Positions 1 to 6,571 of a stretch of DNA of 18,639 nt are shown piece by piece; the stretch's first letter is position 1; every line of letters starts with the position of its first letter. Both the position numbers and the translations under genes were made by a program. This DNA is from Gemmatimonadota bacterium (GTDB taxonomy: Bacteria > Gemmatimonadota > Gemmatimonadetes > Palauibacterales > Palauibacteraceae). The stretch lies in NCBI GenBank assembly GCA_030601615.1, contig JAUVTH010000010.1, positions 1-18,639 of the forward strand, written 5' to 3'. Under the pieces are notes generated by a model. It saw only the letters and a list, made by a program, of their open reading frames with translations. It was not told the DNA's origin and did no database searches.

Positions 1-395
1 GGCACGACTGGGACGCCCGCGTCGATCATGGTGCGCCGGGCCTCCGCCTTGTCGCCCATGCGCCGGATCTGATCCGCGGTGGGTCCGATGAACACGATCC
101 CGCTCCGGTCACAGATTTCCGCAAACTCGGCGTTCTCGGCCAGGAATCCATACCCGGGGTGGATCGCCTCGGCGCCCGTGATCTCGGCCGCCGCTACGAT
201 ACGCGGGATGTTCAGGTAGCTGTCTCTGCTGGCCGCCGGGCCGATGCAGATATCCTCGTCCGAGAAGCGGACGTGCAGGGACTCGCGATCGGCCTCGGAG
301 TACACGGCAACCGTGCCGATGCCCAGCTCGCGGCACGCACGGATCACCCGTAGCGCGATCTCGCCCCGATTGGCGATCAGGATCTTCTTGAACAT
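1..395 (-). CDS. accC: Biotin carboxylase of acetyl-CoA carboxylase (N-terminal part, cut by window edge)
   Basis: AccC carboxylates the biotin of AccB using ATP and bicarbonate, the first half-reaction of acetyl-CoA carboxylase in fatty-acid synthesis. About 131 N-terminal residues are visible. The protein opens MFKKILIANRGEIALRVIRA, the hallmark of the biotin-carboxylase N-domain, followed by IHPGYGFLAENAEFA and a GDKAEAR segment that begins the ATP-grasp part. The rest lies to the left of the window, since the full protein is normally about 450 residues. The ATG at 393-395 is the natural start because the family begins at exactly this motif. It sits 13 bp after the accB stop in the same run, so it is most likely cotranscribed with accB. 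Pyruvate or propionyl-CoA carboxylase subunits share this N-domain, but pairing with a stand-alone AccB argues for AccC. Confidence 0.95.
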   Translation of the reverse strand, partial: MFKKILIANRGEIALRVIRACRELGIGTVAVYSEADRESLHVRFSDEDICIGPAASRDSYLNIPRIVAAAEITGAEAIHPGYGFLAENAEFAEICDRSGIVFIGPTADQIRRMGDKAEARRTMIDAGVPVV

Positions 396-408
396 GCTTC
401 GGACGAGC

Positions 409-876
409 TCAGGCGGGTTCGATTCGGAACAGGACCTGAGCGAATTCGACCGGCTCCGCGTTCTCCACGCAGATCTCCCGAATCGCGCCCGACACCTCGG
501 CCTCTAGCTCGTTCATGAGTTTCATGGCCTCGAGGATGCAGAGGGTCTGGCCCTTTTCCACCCGGTCTCCGACCTCGACGTACGCCGGTGCGTCCGGCGC
601 CGGTGCCCGGTAGAACGTGCCGACCATCGGAGACGTGACCTCCGCGAGGCCGGAATCCGTCGAGTCATCCAGCTCCGGCGCCGTTTCGAGCGCCGCGGCT
701 GCGTCCGGGACAATGGGGTTCGCCGGTACAGCGGTCAGTGCAGCGCCGGCCGATACAGTCACCGGTGGCGACTTCGCGATCCGGACACGTGTTCCGAATC
801 GGGAGATCTCCAACGAGTCGATCCCCGACTCATCCACCATGTCGATCAGACGCCGAATCCAGTTGAGGTCGATCAT
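409..876 (-). CDS. accB: Biotin carboxyl carrier protein of acetyl-CoA carboxylase
   Basis: AccB carries carboxybiotin between biotin carboxylase and carboxyltransferase in malonyl-CoA synthesis. The 155-residue protein has the usual layout: an N-terminal helical segment (about 1-35), an Ala/Pro-rich flexible linker (about 36-78), and a C-terminal biotinyl domain (about 79-155). The biotinylation motif EAMKLMNE is present, with Lys119 as the biotin-accepting residue; the family more often reads EAMKMMNE. The segment before it (YRAPAPDAPAYVEVGD) matches the thumb region of AccB-type carriers. The ATG at 874-876 overlaps the efp stop codon (ATGA), so the two are probably translationally coupled. 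accC follows 13 bp downstream. Confidence 0.96.
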   Translation of the reverse strand: MIDLNWIRRLIDMVDESGIDSLEISRFGTRVRIAKSPPVTVSAGAALTAVPANPIVPDAAAALETAPELDDSTDSGLAEVTSPMVGTFYRAPAPDAPAYVEVGDRVEKGQTLCILEAMKLMNELEAEVSGAIREICVENAEPVEFAQVLFRIEPA

Positions 877-1439
877 CTGGTCACCCGTTCGAGGTATTTG
901 TCAGTGGTGCGATCCACCTTGATGACGTCGCCCTTATCTACGAACAGGGGGACCTGAACGACGGCACCAGGTCCGAGTGTCGCGGGCTTGGTTCCACCCT
1001 GGGCCGTATCCCCCTTGACTCCCGGCTCGGTCTCGACGACCTCGAGCTCGACGAACTGCGGGAGCTCGACCGCGAGCACCTCGCCATCCCGCGTGAGTCC
1101 CTCGCACTCCATGTTCTCCTCGAGATACATGAGCTGGTCCTCCCCGACCATGTCGGTCGAGACAGGCGTCATCTCATACGTCTGCATGTCCATGAAGTAA
1201 TACAGGCTGCCGTCCGTGTACGAGTACTGGATCGGCCGTCTGAGGAGTCTGACTTCCTTGACCTTCTCGCCTGCCCGGAACGTCTTGTCTACCACACCGC
1301 CGGTCAGCACCGACTTGATCTTCGTGCGAACGAACGCACCGCCCTTTCCGGGCTTCACGTGCTGAAAATAGGTGATCTGGTACAGCGTCCCGTCCAGCTC
1401 GATCACCATTCCTTTTCTGAAATTCGATGTATCCGCCAT
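873..1439 (-). CDS. efp: Translation elongation factor P
   Basis: EF-P binds between the P and E sites of the ribosome and relieves stalling at polyproline stretches. The chosen start gives 188 residues, the usual EF-P length, opening MADTSNFRKGMVIELDG. The frame stays open 66 bases upstream to a GTG, but that would add a low-complexity N-terminus not typical of the family. The tip loop reads HVKPGKGGAFVRTK, so Lys32 is the residue expected to carry a modification. The loop looks more like the Bacillus type than E. coli (KPGKGQAF), but which modification is used cannot be told from this window. The C-terminal OB domain contains the conserved FVELEVVETEPGVKGDT and GAVVQVPLFV. The last bases overlap the accB start. 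Confidence 0.97.
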   Translation of the reverse strand: MADTSNFRKGMVIELDGTLYQITYFQHVKPGKGGAFVRTKIKSVLTGGVVDKTFRAGEKVKEVRLLRRPIQYSYTDGSLYYFMDMQTYEMTPVSTDMVGEDQLMYLEENMECEGLTRDGEVLAVELPQFVELEVVETEPGVKGDTAQGGTKPATLGPGAVVQVPLFVDKGDVIKVDRTTDKYLERVTR

Positions 1440-1529
1440 GTCCCGTTCCGTGATCTCTCTTCCGTTTCGACGCCGCGCCGGACCGGACCCTCCCCCTGAC
1501 GACACTTTGCCGATTGCCCGTGTCCCGCT

Positions 1530-2630
1530 TCAGAGTTCTCGCAGAGCGAGAGGATAGGCCGTGAGCACGCGCCGGCCTCCTTCTTCCGCTACGACGACTT
1601 CCTCCAACCGCACGCCGCCTCGGCCCGGAAGATACACCGCGGGCTCGATCGTGACCACGTTGCCGGGGCCCAGCGTCTCTCGGGAGCGCGCGTTCACGCT
1701 TGGTCCCTCGTGCACCTCCAACCCCACACCGTGACCTGTGCCGTGGCCGAAGTACTTTTCGAAACCCGCCTCGCTGATCACATTCCGCGCCGCGCGATCC
1801 ACGTCCTGTGCCGGCACGCCTGCCGACGTGGCGGCTATGGCCCTGTCGACCGCTTCGAGTACCGTTGCGTGAATCTCGCGCTGCCAGGGCTGCGCCGCAC
1901 CAAGCACGAACATCCGCGTTATGTCCGAGCAGTAGCCGTCGACTCTCGCGCCGAAATCGATCAGCAGCAGGTCTCCTTCCCGCAGCCTGCGATCGCCGGG
2001 ACGGGCGTGCGGGAGCGCACTGCGGGGCCCGGATGCCACGATCGGATCGAACGGCATGGACCCGGAGCCTGCCCGGTGGAGACGGTATACGAGCTCGGCC
2101 GCCAGCTCTGTTTCGGAAACACCCTCGGTCATGAATCCTGTGGTCTCGGAAAGCGCGGTCTCGGCGACCTCTACGGCATTCGCGATCGAATCGATCTCGC
2201 CCGCGTCCTTGGTCGCTCGCAGATCCTCGAGGATCGAACCCGCCGGCTCCCACAGTACACTGCCGCACTTCTCCCCGAGAACGCGCCGGTCACGGACCGT
2301 CAGGTCGTGGTCCTGAAAACCCACGCGGGGCCCCGATTCACACTCCTGGAGGCAGCGCCCGAGCTCCACGAACAGGTCGGATTCGGCGATAGAGATCGCG
2401 ACGCCGTCGACGAGTTCCTCGGCCGCCTGTGTTCGGTAGCGGAAGTCGGTGATGAGCGTCGCGGAACCCGGCTCGACGAACAGGAAGGCCGACGACCCCG
2501 TGAAGCCCGTGAGCCATCGGATTCCGGGGAGGTGGCTGACCAGAAGACCGTCCAGCCGCACCTCGTGCAGTCGGTCCCTTACGCGGCGCAGCCTGAGGCT
2601 GCGTGCGTCCCCGGCCGGCTCGCGGCTCAC
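1530..2630 (-). CDS. M24 family metallopeptidase, Xaa-Pro aminopeptidase/dipeptidase type
   Basis: This is a dinuclear-metal peptidase expected to cleave the bond before proline in peptides in the cytoplasm. The frame is open upstream, but GTG at 2628-2630 is chosen because it overlaps the aroQ stop (GTGA) and leaves 366 residues, usual for the PepQ/YpdF-like branch. An N-terminal creatinase-like domain (about 1-135) precedes the pita-bread catalytic domain (about 140-366). All five metal ligands can be placed: Asp225 (LLIDFGA), Asp236 (YCSDITRMF), His300 (GHGTGHGVG), Glu329 (TIEPAVY) and Glu343 (GVRLEEV). His208 (LPHARP) is the usual shuttle residue. Aminopeptidase and prolidase activities cannot be told apart from sequence alone. 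A gap of 90 bp separates it from efp. Confidence 0.93.
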   Translation of the reverse strand: MSREPAGDARSLRLRRVRDRLHEVRLDGLLVSHLPGIRWLTGFTGSSAFLFVEPGSATLITDFRYRTQAAEELVDGVAISIAESDLFVELGRCLQECESGPRVGFQDHDLTVRDRRVLGEKCGSVLWEPAGSILEDLRATKDAGEIDSIANAVEVAETALSETTGFMTEGVSETELAAELVYRLHRAGSGSMPFDPIVASGPRSALPHARPGDRRLREGDLLLIDFGARVDGYCSDITRMFVLGAAQPWQREIHATVLEAVDRAIAATSAGVPAQDVDRAARNVISEAGFEKYFGHGTGHGVGLEVHEGPSVNARSRETLGPGNVVTIEPAVYLPGRGGVRLEEVVVAEEGGRRVLTAYPLALREL

Positions 2631-3082
2631 GTGTCCGCGCGGAGGTGCGTCGTCAGGGCCCGCATTCCAAGCAGATAACTGTCCGCTCCGAATCCGCCCA
2701 CGACACCGACAGCGATGTCGGAGAGAAGTGAATGGTGCCGGAACGGCTCCCGCGCCCACACGTTGGTGAGGTGCACTTCGACGAACGGCACACCGGCGGC
2801 GAGTAGCGCGTCGCGCAGAGCGACGCTCGTGTGCGTGTAGGCCGCCGCGTTGACCAGCAGGCCGTCCTGCCGTGAGCCGACGTCGCGGATCCAGTCAGCG
2901 AGCTCCCCCTCATGGTTGGACTGCACGGCTGTGATCCGCGCGCCCAGCTCACCCCCGAGCGATTCGAGAGCGGTCAGGATTCCGTCCAGCCCCAGATCGC
3001 CGTACAGCCCGGGCTCACGGGTGCCGAGCAGGTCCAGATTGGGACCGTTGAGGACACCGATCTCGAGGTTGCCTTCCGTCAT
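2627..3082 (-). CDS. aroQ: Type II 3-dehydroquinate dehydratase
   Basis: AroQ dehydrates 3-dehydroquinate to 3-dehydroshikimate, the third step of the shikimate pathway. The product is 151 residues, close to the normal length for the small dodecameric type II enzyme. The N-terminus reads IGVLNGPNLDLLGTREPGLYG, which holds the mobile-loop Arg22 and catalytic Tyr27. QSNHEGE, LVNAAAYTHTS (Asn78, His84), VEVHLTN (His104) and FRHHS (Arg115) are the other active-site segments, and none is missing. ATG at 3080-3082 is preferred over a codon 30 bases upstream because the protein then starts just before the conserved strand and overlaps the TPR gene's stop by four bases (ATGA). The M24 peptidase follows with a GTGA overlap. 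Confidence 0.96.
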   Translation of the reverse strand: MTEGNLEIGVLNGPNLDLLGTREPGLYGDLGLDGILTALESLGGELGARITAVQSNHEGELADWIRDVGSRQDGLLVNAAAYTHTSVALRDALLAAGVPFVEVHLTNVWAREPFRHHSLLSDIAVGVVGGFGADSYLLGMRALTTHLRADT

Positions 3083-4176
3083 TCGTCCCGCTCGCCAAGT
3101 CCCAGCAACCATTCGCGGGCAAATTCGCTCGGCTCGTCCACCGGCTGATCATCAGCCGAGGATTCTACTGCGGCTGGCTCGGCCCCGTGCTCCTGGTCCG
3201 GCCGCGGCTGCTCCTGGTCCGGCCGCAGCTGCTCCGGATCCGGGAGCGCAGCAGCTCTCTCCTCCCCGAGGCGAAGGATGCGCCGGAGCTCTTCGGCGAC
3301 CGGTGGTCCCGAAGGCCGCCCGAGCGGAGCGGGAGACGGGGATTCGTCGATGGCCTCTAATTCACGCGTGGCTTCCTCAGCCACCACGTCGGCGTCGCCG
3401 GGTTGCGGCGGAGGCGGCGCTTTCTCCCCTTCCCGTACCGACTCGAGCCGGGCCAATAGATCCGGGTCGTCCGGTGCGTCCTTGAGGAGCTCCTCGTACA
3501 TCTGGGCCGCCTCCCGGTTCAGCCCCTGCTCGGCGTACAGGTCCGCCATCGTGCGAGTCAGCAGATCTGCGTCCCTCGACAGCTCGGAGACCTCCTGATC
3601 CGGCTGTTCCTCGTACCACCAGGTGTCCCGTGCCCGAACGGTCTGCGGCACCTCGCCATTCAAGATCGCTTCGACGACTTCGTCCTCCGGCCGTCGCTCG
3701 TCATCGTGATCGTCGGACGGATCCGGCAGGGCGTCGGACCACGCGTCTGTGCTCGAGTCAGTCGCCGACTCCAGCTCCGCGAGTCGTCTTTGAGCGTCGT
3801 GGTTCGTCGGATCGACCTGGACGAGACGCTCGTACCAGTGACGGGCTTCTGCCGTGTCTCCTCGCTCGTCCGCCAGGCCGGCTAGTTCTCCAACGGCTAC
3901 CAGGTTCCCCGGGTCCAGCTCCAGCACGCGGCGGAACGCCTCCAGCGTCTCTTCCACCCTGCCGAGGTCACGAAGCGCCCGGGCGCGAACTATGTGGCCG
4001 CTGGGATAATCCGGATGTCGGACGAGCCCGTCTTCGAGAATATCCAGAGCTCTTTCCGGCTGGCCGGCTTTTCTATGGGCGTCGGCCAGGCGCGCGAAGA
4101 CGAGGCTGTCCGGCCGCCGCCGGTACTGCTCCTCGAAGTGCCGGATCTGATCACTCGCTGACGAATCGGGGCTCAT
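3079..4176 (-). CDS. TPR-repeat protein of unknown function with acidic, proline-rich linkers (365 aa)
   Basis: I do not recognise a named family. Residues about 10-133 form at least three tetratricopeptide repeats (LVFARLADAHRKAGQPERAL; HIVRARALRDLGRVEETLEA; AVGELAGLADERGDTAEARH). A charged, probably disordered linker follows (about 134-200). One further isolated repeat (about 204-246) contains TMADLYAEQGLNREAAQMYE. The C-terminal third is Pro/Glu-rich and carries a seven-residue tandem repeat (RPDQEQP-like, about 318-329), ending with a short amphipathic EFAREWLLGL. There is no signal peptide or membrane segment, so a cytoplasmic scaffold role is plausible but inferred. It is the first gene of the run leading to aroQ, overlaps aroQ by four bases, and sits just downstream of a candidate promoter in the divergent gap. 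Confidence 0.85.
   Translation of the reverse strand: MSPDSSASDQIRHFEEQYRRRPDSLVFARLADAHRKAGQPERALDILEDGLVRHPDYPSGHIVRARALRDLGRVEETLEAFRRVLELDPGNLVAVGELAGLADERGDTAEARHWYERLVQVDPTNHDAQRRLAELESATDSSTDAWSDALPDPSDDHDDERRPEDEVVEAILNGEVPQTVRARDTWWYEEQPDQEVSELSRDADLLTRTMADLYAEQGLNREAAQMYEELLKDAPDDPDLLARLESVREGEKAPPPPQPGDADVVAEEATRELEAIDESPSPAPLGRPSGPPVAEELRRILRLGEERAAALPDPEQLRPDQEQPRPDQEHGAEPAAVESSADDQPVDEPSEFAREWLLGLGERDE
3190..3231. repeat. 21-bp tandem repeat, two near-perfect copies, inside the 365-aa TPR gene
   Basis: Two adjacent 21-base units (3190-3210 and 3211-3231) differ at one base. A third, degraded unit can be followed to about 3252. The repeat is in frame and encodes a seven-residue RPDQEQ-type unit in the disordered C-terminal linker. 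It looks like slippage or unequal-recombination expansion of a linker rather than a regulatory site. Confidence 0.8.
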
Positions 4177-4240
4177 GGCGTCTTCTGCGTCGAGTTAATG
4201 GATTTGGAGAGTTACTGGGTACAGCCCCTGACCGCGAAGA

Positions 4241-4269
4241 AGTTACCGGCCGGCGCTCGCCAGTGTCAA
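4241..4269 (-). promoter_or_regulatory. Candidate sigma70-type promoter for the TPR-aroQ-peptidase-efp-accBC run
   Basis: On the minus strand there is a perfect -35 hexamer, TTGACA (plus-strand 4264-4269), followed after 16-17 bases by a weak -10 (GGTAAC or GTAACT, 4241-4247). Transcription would start near 4235, giving a leader of roughly 60 bases before the ATG at 4176. The -35 is strong but the -10 matches consensus poorly, so confidence is limited. Confidence 0.4.
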
Positions 4270-4303
4270 CGTGAACCGGACCTGTCCATATTGCCTGTCT
4301 CTC

Positions 4304-4323
4304 CCTATCGGAATAGGTTTTTT
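4304..4323 (+). other. Short hairpin followed by six T's in the divergent gap
   Basis: CCTAT (4304-4308), a four-base CGGA loop and ATAGG (4313-4317) form a five-pair stem, followed directly by TTTTTT (4318-4323) on the plus strand. The shape is that of a small intrinsic terminator, but three of its five pairs are A-T and no plus-strand gene lies upstream. It could stop antisense transcription from the minus-strand run, act on a leader of the PpiD-like gene if that promoter lies further upstream, or be chance. Confidence 0.3.
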
Positions 4324-4349
4324 CGCTTCCCTTGGTCACTGTGAGGGAA

Positions 4350-4383
4350 CCGTATGGGGCGTGTTGGACCCGTACGGGATAAT
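4350..4383 (+). promoter_or_regulatory. Inverted repeat directly before a -10-like box, upstream of the PpiD-like gene
   Basis: CCGTATGGG (4350-4358) and CCCGTACGG (4369-4377) form a nine-pair inverted repeat (one G-T pair) with arm centres 19 bp apart, about two helical turns. GATAAT (4378-4383, five of six bases matching the -10 consensus) follows immediately. No good -35 hexamer lies 16-18 bp upstream of it; the repeat occupies that space. This is what a regulator-controlled promoter could look like. The start codon lies 47 bp downstream of the -10-like box. Confidence 0.4.
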
Positions 4384-4429
4384 GTCAGAGTGTTCCTGAT
4401 CCCAGGACATAGAAGGAGTCGGTAGTCGT

Positions 4430-6250
4430 ATGATGATGAGCTCGATTCGGGCAAACACGAAGTGGATCATGATAATCCTCGCGGTGGCTTTCGCCGCCTG
4501 GCTCGTACTCGACTGGGTGCAAAGTCGGGACACGCAGGCGGCCGCGGGTGCGAACCCCGTCATCGCCGTAGTGAATGGCCATGAAATCCGCTATGTGCGC
4601 TGGAGCAATACGCTGCAACTGGCCCTCAACAACGCTCGCGCGATAGGCGGCGGCGCCGTACTGACGGACGAGGAGACGCGGCAGGTCGAACGGACGGCGT
4701 GGGACCAGATGATCCGGGACCTCCTGATCGAGCAGGAGATCGAGAGGCTCGGCATCAAGGTAACCGACTCCGAGATTCAACAGGCGTTCCGGCTGTCGCC
4801 GCCGCCCGACCTCATGCGGTATCCTGCGTTCATGACCGACGGTGTGTTCGACTACGCCAAGTACCTGCAGTTCTTCTCCGACCCGAGCGTGGACGAGCAG
4901 CTCCTCGTGCAGATCGAGTCGTATTACAGGCAGACGCTCCCGCGGGCCCGTCTCAGCCAGATGCTTCAGCAGGGCGGAGCGATCAGCGACGCCGAGCTGT
5001 GGCAGGAATTCCGGTATCGCAACGAGACGGCCACCGTCACGTTCGCGACGGTCACGGGGACGGGAGACATCAGAGTCGACGTCCCCGACTCCGAGATGCG
5101 TCGGTACTACCGCGACCATGAGGAGGAATACGAACGGCCGGCGACGGCCACGATCAGCATGGCCAACTTCCCGACCGTGCCCGGGGCCCGTGACACGGCA
5201 TACGTCAGGGCGCTCGCCGATTCCATTCGCGCTTCGGTGCTGGCCGGCACACTCTCGTTCGAGGACGCCGCACTCCAGTCCTCAGCCGACGAATCTTCTC
5301 GCGACTCGGGCGGACAGCTGGGCCGGTTCGGCCCCGGGATGCTGCTGCCGGCGTTCGAGGAGGCCACGGTCGACCTGGACACGGGTTCCGTGAGCGAGCC
5401 CGTGCTGTCACCGCAGGGCTTTCACTTGCTCCAGGTCACTGAACGGGTGGGAGATACGGTGGCCGTCTCACATATCCTCCTCCCGGTGGAGCTGTCGCCG
5501 GAAGGCGAGGATGCCCTGTTCGACCTCATGGACGAGTTCGAGGGGATAGCGCTGATCGACGGACTGGCCGCAGCCGCGGATTCCCTCAGCGTCACCATCG
5601 CCACGGGCGTGACGGTCACAGAGGGCTTCGACTTCGTCCCCGGCGCCGGCGCGCTCGGCGTCGCCGTCGACTGGGCTCTCGACCCACTTACGCCGCTCGA
5701 CGAAGTCAGCGAGTTCTTCCAGAACGCCACGGGATACCACATCGTCGAGGTGGCCGGACGGGCTCCCGGTGGGACGTTCAGCTTCGACGAAGTCCGTGAT
5801 CAGGTGCGGGAGACCCTGGCCAGCGAGAAGAGGCACGAGGCGGCGCTCGAGGCCGGACGGACCCGGTGGGCGGAGGTAGACGTCTCGACCTCACTTGAGG
5901 AAGCGGCCGCGGATCTGGGCTGGACGGTCGGCACGGCTGGACCGTTTACCCGTCGTCAGTTCGCCGCCGGACTGGGTCGCGATACCGAAGCGGTCGGCGC
6001 GGCGTTCGCCCTTCCGGCGGAACAGATCGCAGGGCCGCTCGATGCCGGTGGCACTGTCGTATTCGTGAGGGTGGATGAGCGCATTGAGGCGAGTCCGGAG
6101 TTGTTCGTCGCGGTGCGGGAGCAGCTGAGGTCGCAGATGCAGTTGCAAGCGGGGCAGGCCAACGCCACACGCTGGATCGAAGGCTTGCGGGAAATAGCCA
6201 CGATCGTCGACCTGCGGGACCGACTCAACAGGCAGGCGGCCGCTCTCTAA
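4430..6250 (+). CDS. Membrane-anchored SurA/PpiD-type peptidyl-prolyl isomerase (parvulin family)
   Basis: This is a periplasmic folding factor expected to be held in the inner membrane and to assist exported proteins. The 606 residues begin with a short charged segment and one membrane helix (about 12-30, WIMIILAVAFAAWLVLDWV). A SurA-N-like chaperone region follows (about 42-235; VIAVVNGHEI, MIRDLLIEQEIERLGIKVTDSEI). A parvulin domain spans about 237-340, with GGQLGRFGPGMLLPAFEEA and GFHLLQV. A second, degenerate parvulin-like stretch (about 343-445) runs from AVSHILLPVE to GYHIVEV, then a helical C-terminal part. Three ATGs open the frame; 4430 is nearest to the AGGAG at 4414-4418 (11-base spacing). 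The architecture resembles PpiD, but identity with E. coli PpiD is not shown, so no symbol is given. Confidence 0.9.
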   Translation: MMMSSIRANTKWIMIILAVAFAAWLVLDWVQSRDTQAAAGANPVIAVVNGHEIRYVRWSNTLQLALNNARAIGGGAVLTDEETRQVERTAWDQMIRDLLIEQEIERLGIKVTDSEIQQAFRLSPPPDLMRYPAFMTDGVFDYAKYLQFFSDPSVDEQLLVQIESYYRQTLPRARLSQMLQQGGAISDAELWQEFRYRNETATVTFATVTGTGDIRVDVPDSEMRRYYRDHEEEYERPATATISMANFPTVPGARDTAYVRALADSIRASVLAGTLSFEDAALQSSADESSRDSGGQLGRFGPGMLLPAFEEATVDLDTGSVSEPVLSPQGFHLLQVTERVGDTVAVSHILLPVELSPEGEDALFDLMDEFEGIALIDGLAAAADSLSVTIATGVTVTEGFDFVPGAGALGVAVDWALDPLTPLDEVSEFFQNATGYHIVEVAGRAPGGTFSFDEVRDQVRETLASEKRHEAALEAGRTRWAEVDVSTSLEEAAADLGWTVGTAGPFTRRQFAAGLGRDTEAVGAAFALPAEQIAGPLDAGGTVVFVRVDERIEASPELFVAVREQLRSQMQLQAGQANATRWIEGLREIATIVDLRDRLNRQAAAL

Positions 6251-6279
6251 CAGCTTGCTGAAGAACCCTGGGCGGTCGC
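6251..6279. repeat. Copy A of a short intergenic element also found after tolB
   Basis: This stretch starts directly after the PpiD-like stop codon. It contains CAGC, GCTGAAGA, ACCC, GGGCGG and CGC in the same order and almost the same spacing as 16571-16602. Over the 23-base core from GCTGAAGA to CGC the two copies share 21 bases, differing by one substitution and two offset single-base indels. The 5' end forms a small palindrome (CAGCTTGCTG). Relative to minus-strand genes, both copies lie downstream of a stop codon (tatA here, tolB there) in the same orientation. Confidence 0.55.
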
Positions 6280-6284
6280 GTTAC

Positions 6285-6319
6285 GGCTTGAGACCCGCTC
6301 GCCCGGTGGGTCTCAGGCC
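6285..6319. terminator. Strong hairpin at the convergent junction, likely bidirectional terminator
   Basis: Bases 6285-6296 pair with 6308-6319 to form a 12-pair stem with one G-T pair; the core is TGAGACCC/GGGTCTCA with an 11-base loop. It lies between the stop of the PpiD-like gene and the end of tatA, and its right arm contains the tatA stop codon (6313-6315). On the plus strand a T-rich stretch begins only about nine bases after the stem, and the minus strand has no T-tract. It therefore may work as a stable 3' end or a Rho-assisted stop rather than a classical intrinsic terminator. Confidence 0.6.
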
Positions 6320-6546
6320 TGCGGCTGCTTTTCCTTCTCTTTTTCTGTTTGCTCCGTGCCGCTAGCGGTCGCATCTGAACCGCCGATTTCCTTCAGCTCG
6401 CCTTCCACTTCCTTTAGAGAGCCCTTGAACTCCCTGATGCCCTTGCCCAGCGAACCACCGATCTCGGGCAGGCGTCGCGCGCCGAAGAGGAGGAGGACGA
6501 TGAAGAGGATAACGAGAACTTCCCACATCCCGAGACTGCCGAACAT
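6313..6546 (-). CDS. tatA: Sec-independent protein translocase subunit TatA
   Basis: TatA oligomerises to form the translocation pathway for folded twin-arginine substrates across the inner membrane. The 77-residue product starts MFGSLGMWEVLVILFIVLLL, the short N-terminal membrane helix. Next comes the FG hinge (Phe21-Gly22), an amphipathic helix (RRLPEIGGSLGKGIREFKGS) and a charged Glu/Lys-rich tail, all typical of TatA/E rather than the longer TatB. The frame is open 45 bases upstream, but the ATG at 6544-6546 is chosen because the family starts at MFG and a purine-rich AAGGAAGAG lies just before it. It is the last gene of the minus-strand cluster, 25 bp after the DUF4321 gene. tatC is about 7 kb upstream in the same direction. 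Confidence 0.93.
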   Translation of the reverse strand: MFGSLGMWEVLVILFIVLLLFGARRLPEIGGSLGKGIREFKGSLKEVEGELKEIGGSDATASGTEQTEKEKEKQPQA

Positions 6547-6571
6547 GGCTCTTCCTTCCGGTATCAGTGGC

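Noticed and set aside
1440..1505. Longer EF-P start at an upstream GTG
   Set aside because: Would add a low-complexity Gly/Arg tail not found in EF-P; the shorter form has the family length.
1174..2268. 364-codon open frame on the minus strand across efp and the peptidase
   Set aside because: Arg/Gly-rich composition typical of a GC-rich shadow frame; it overlaps two well-supported genes on the same strand.
1710..2678. 322-codon open frame on the plus strand opposite the M24 peptidase
   Set aside because: The peptidase on the minus strand has all catalytic residues; the plus-strand frame has no domain or start signal.
4177..4429. Possible small gene in the divergent gap
   Set aside because: No frame here has both a binding site and a plausible protein; the gap is better explained by regulatory sequences.
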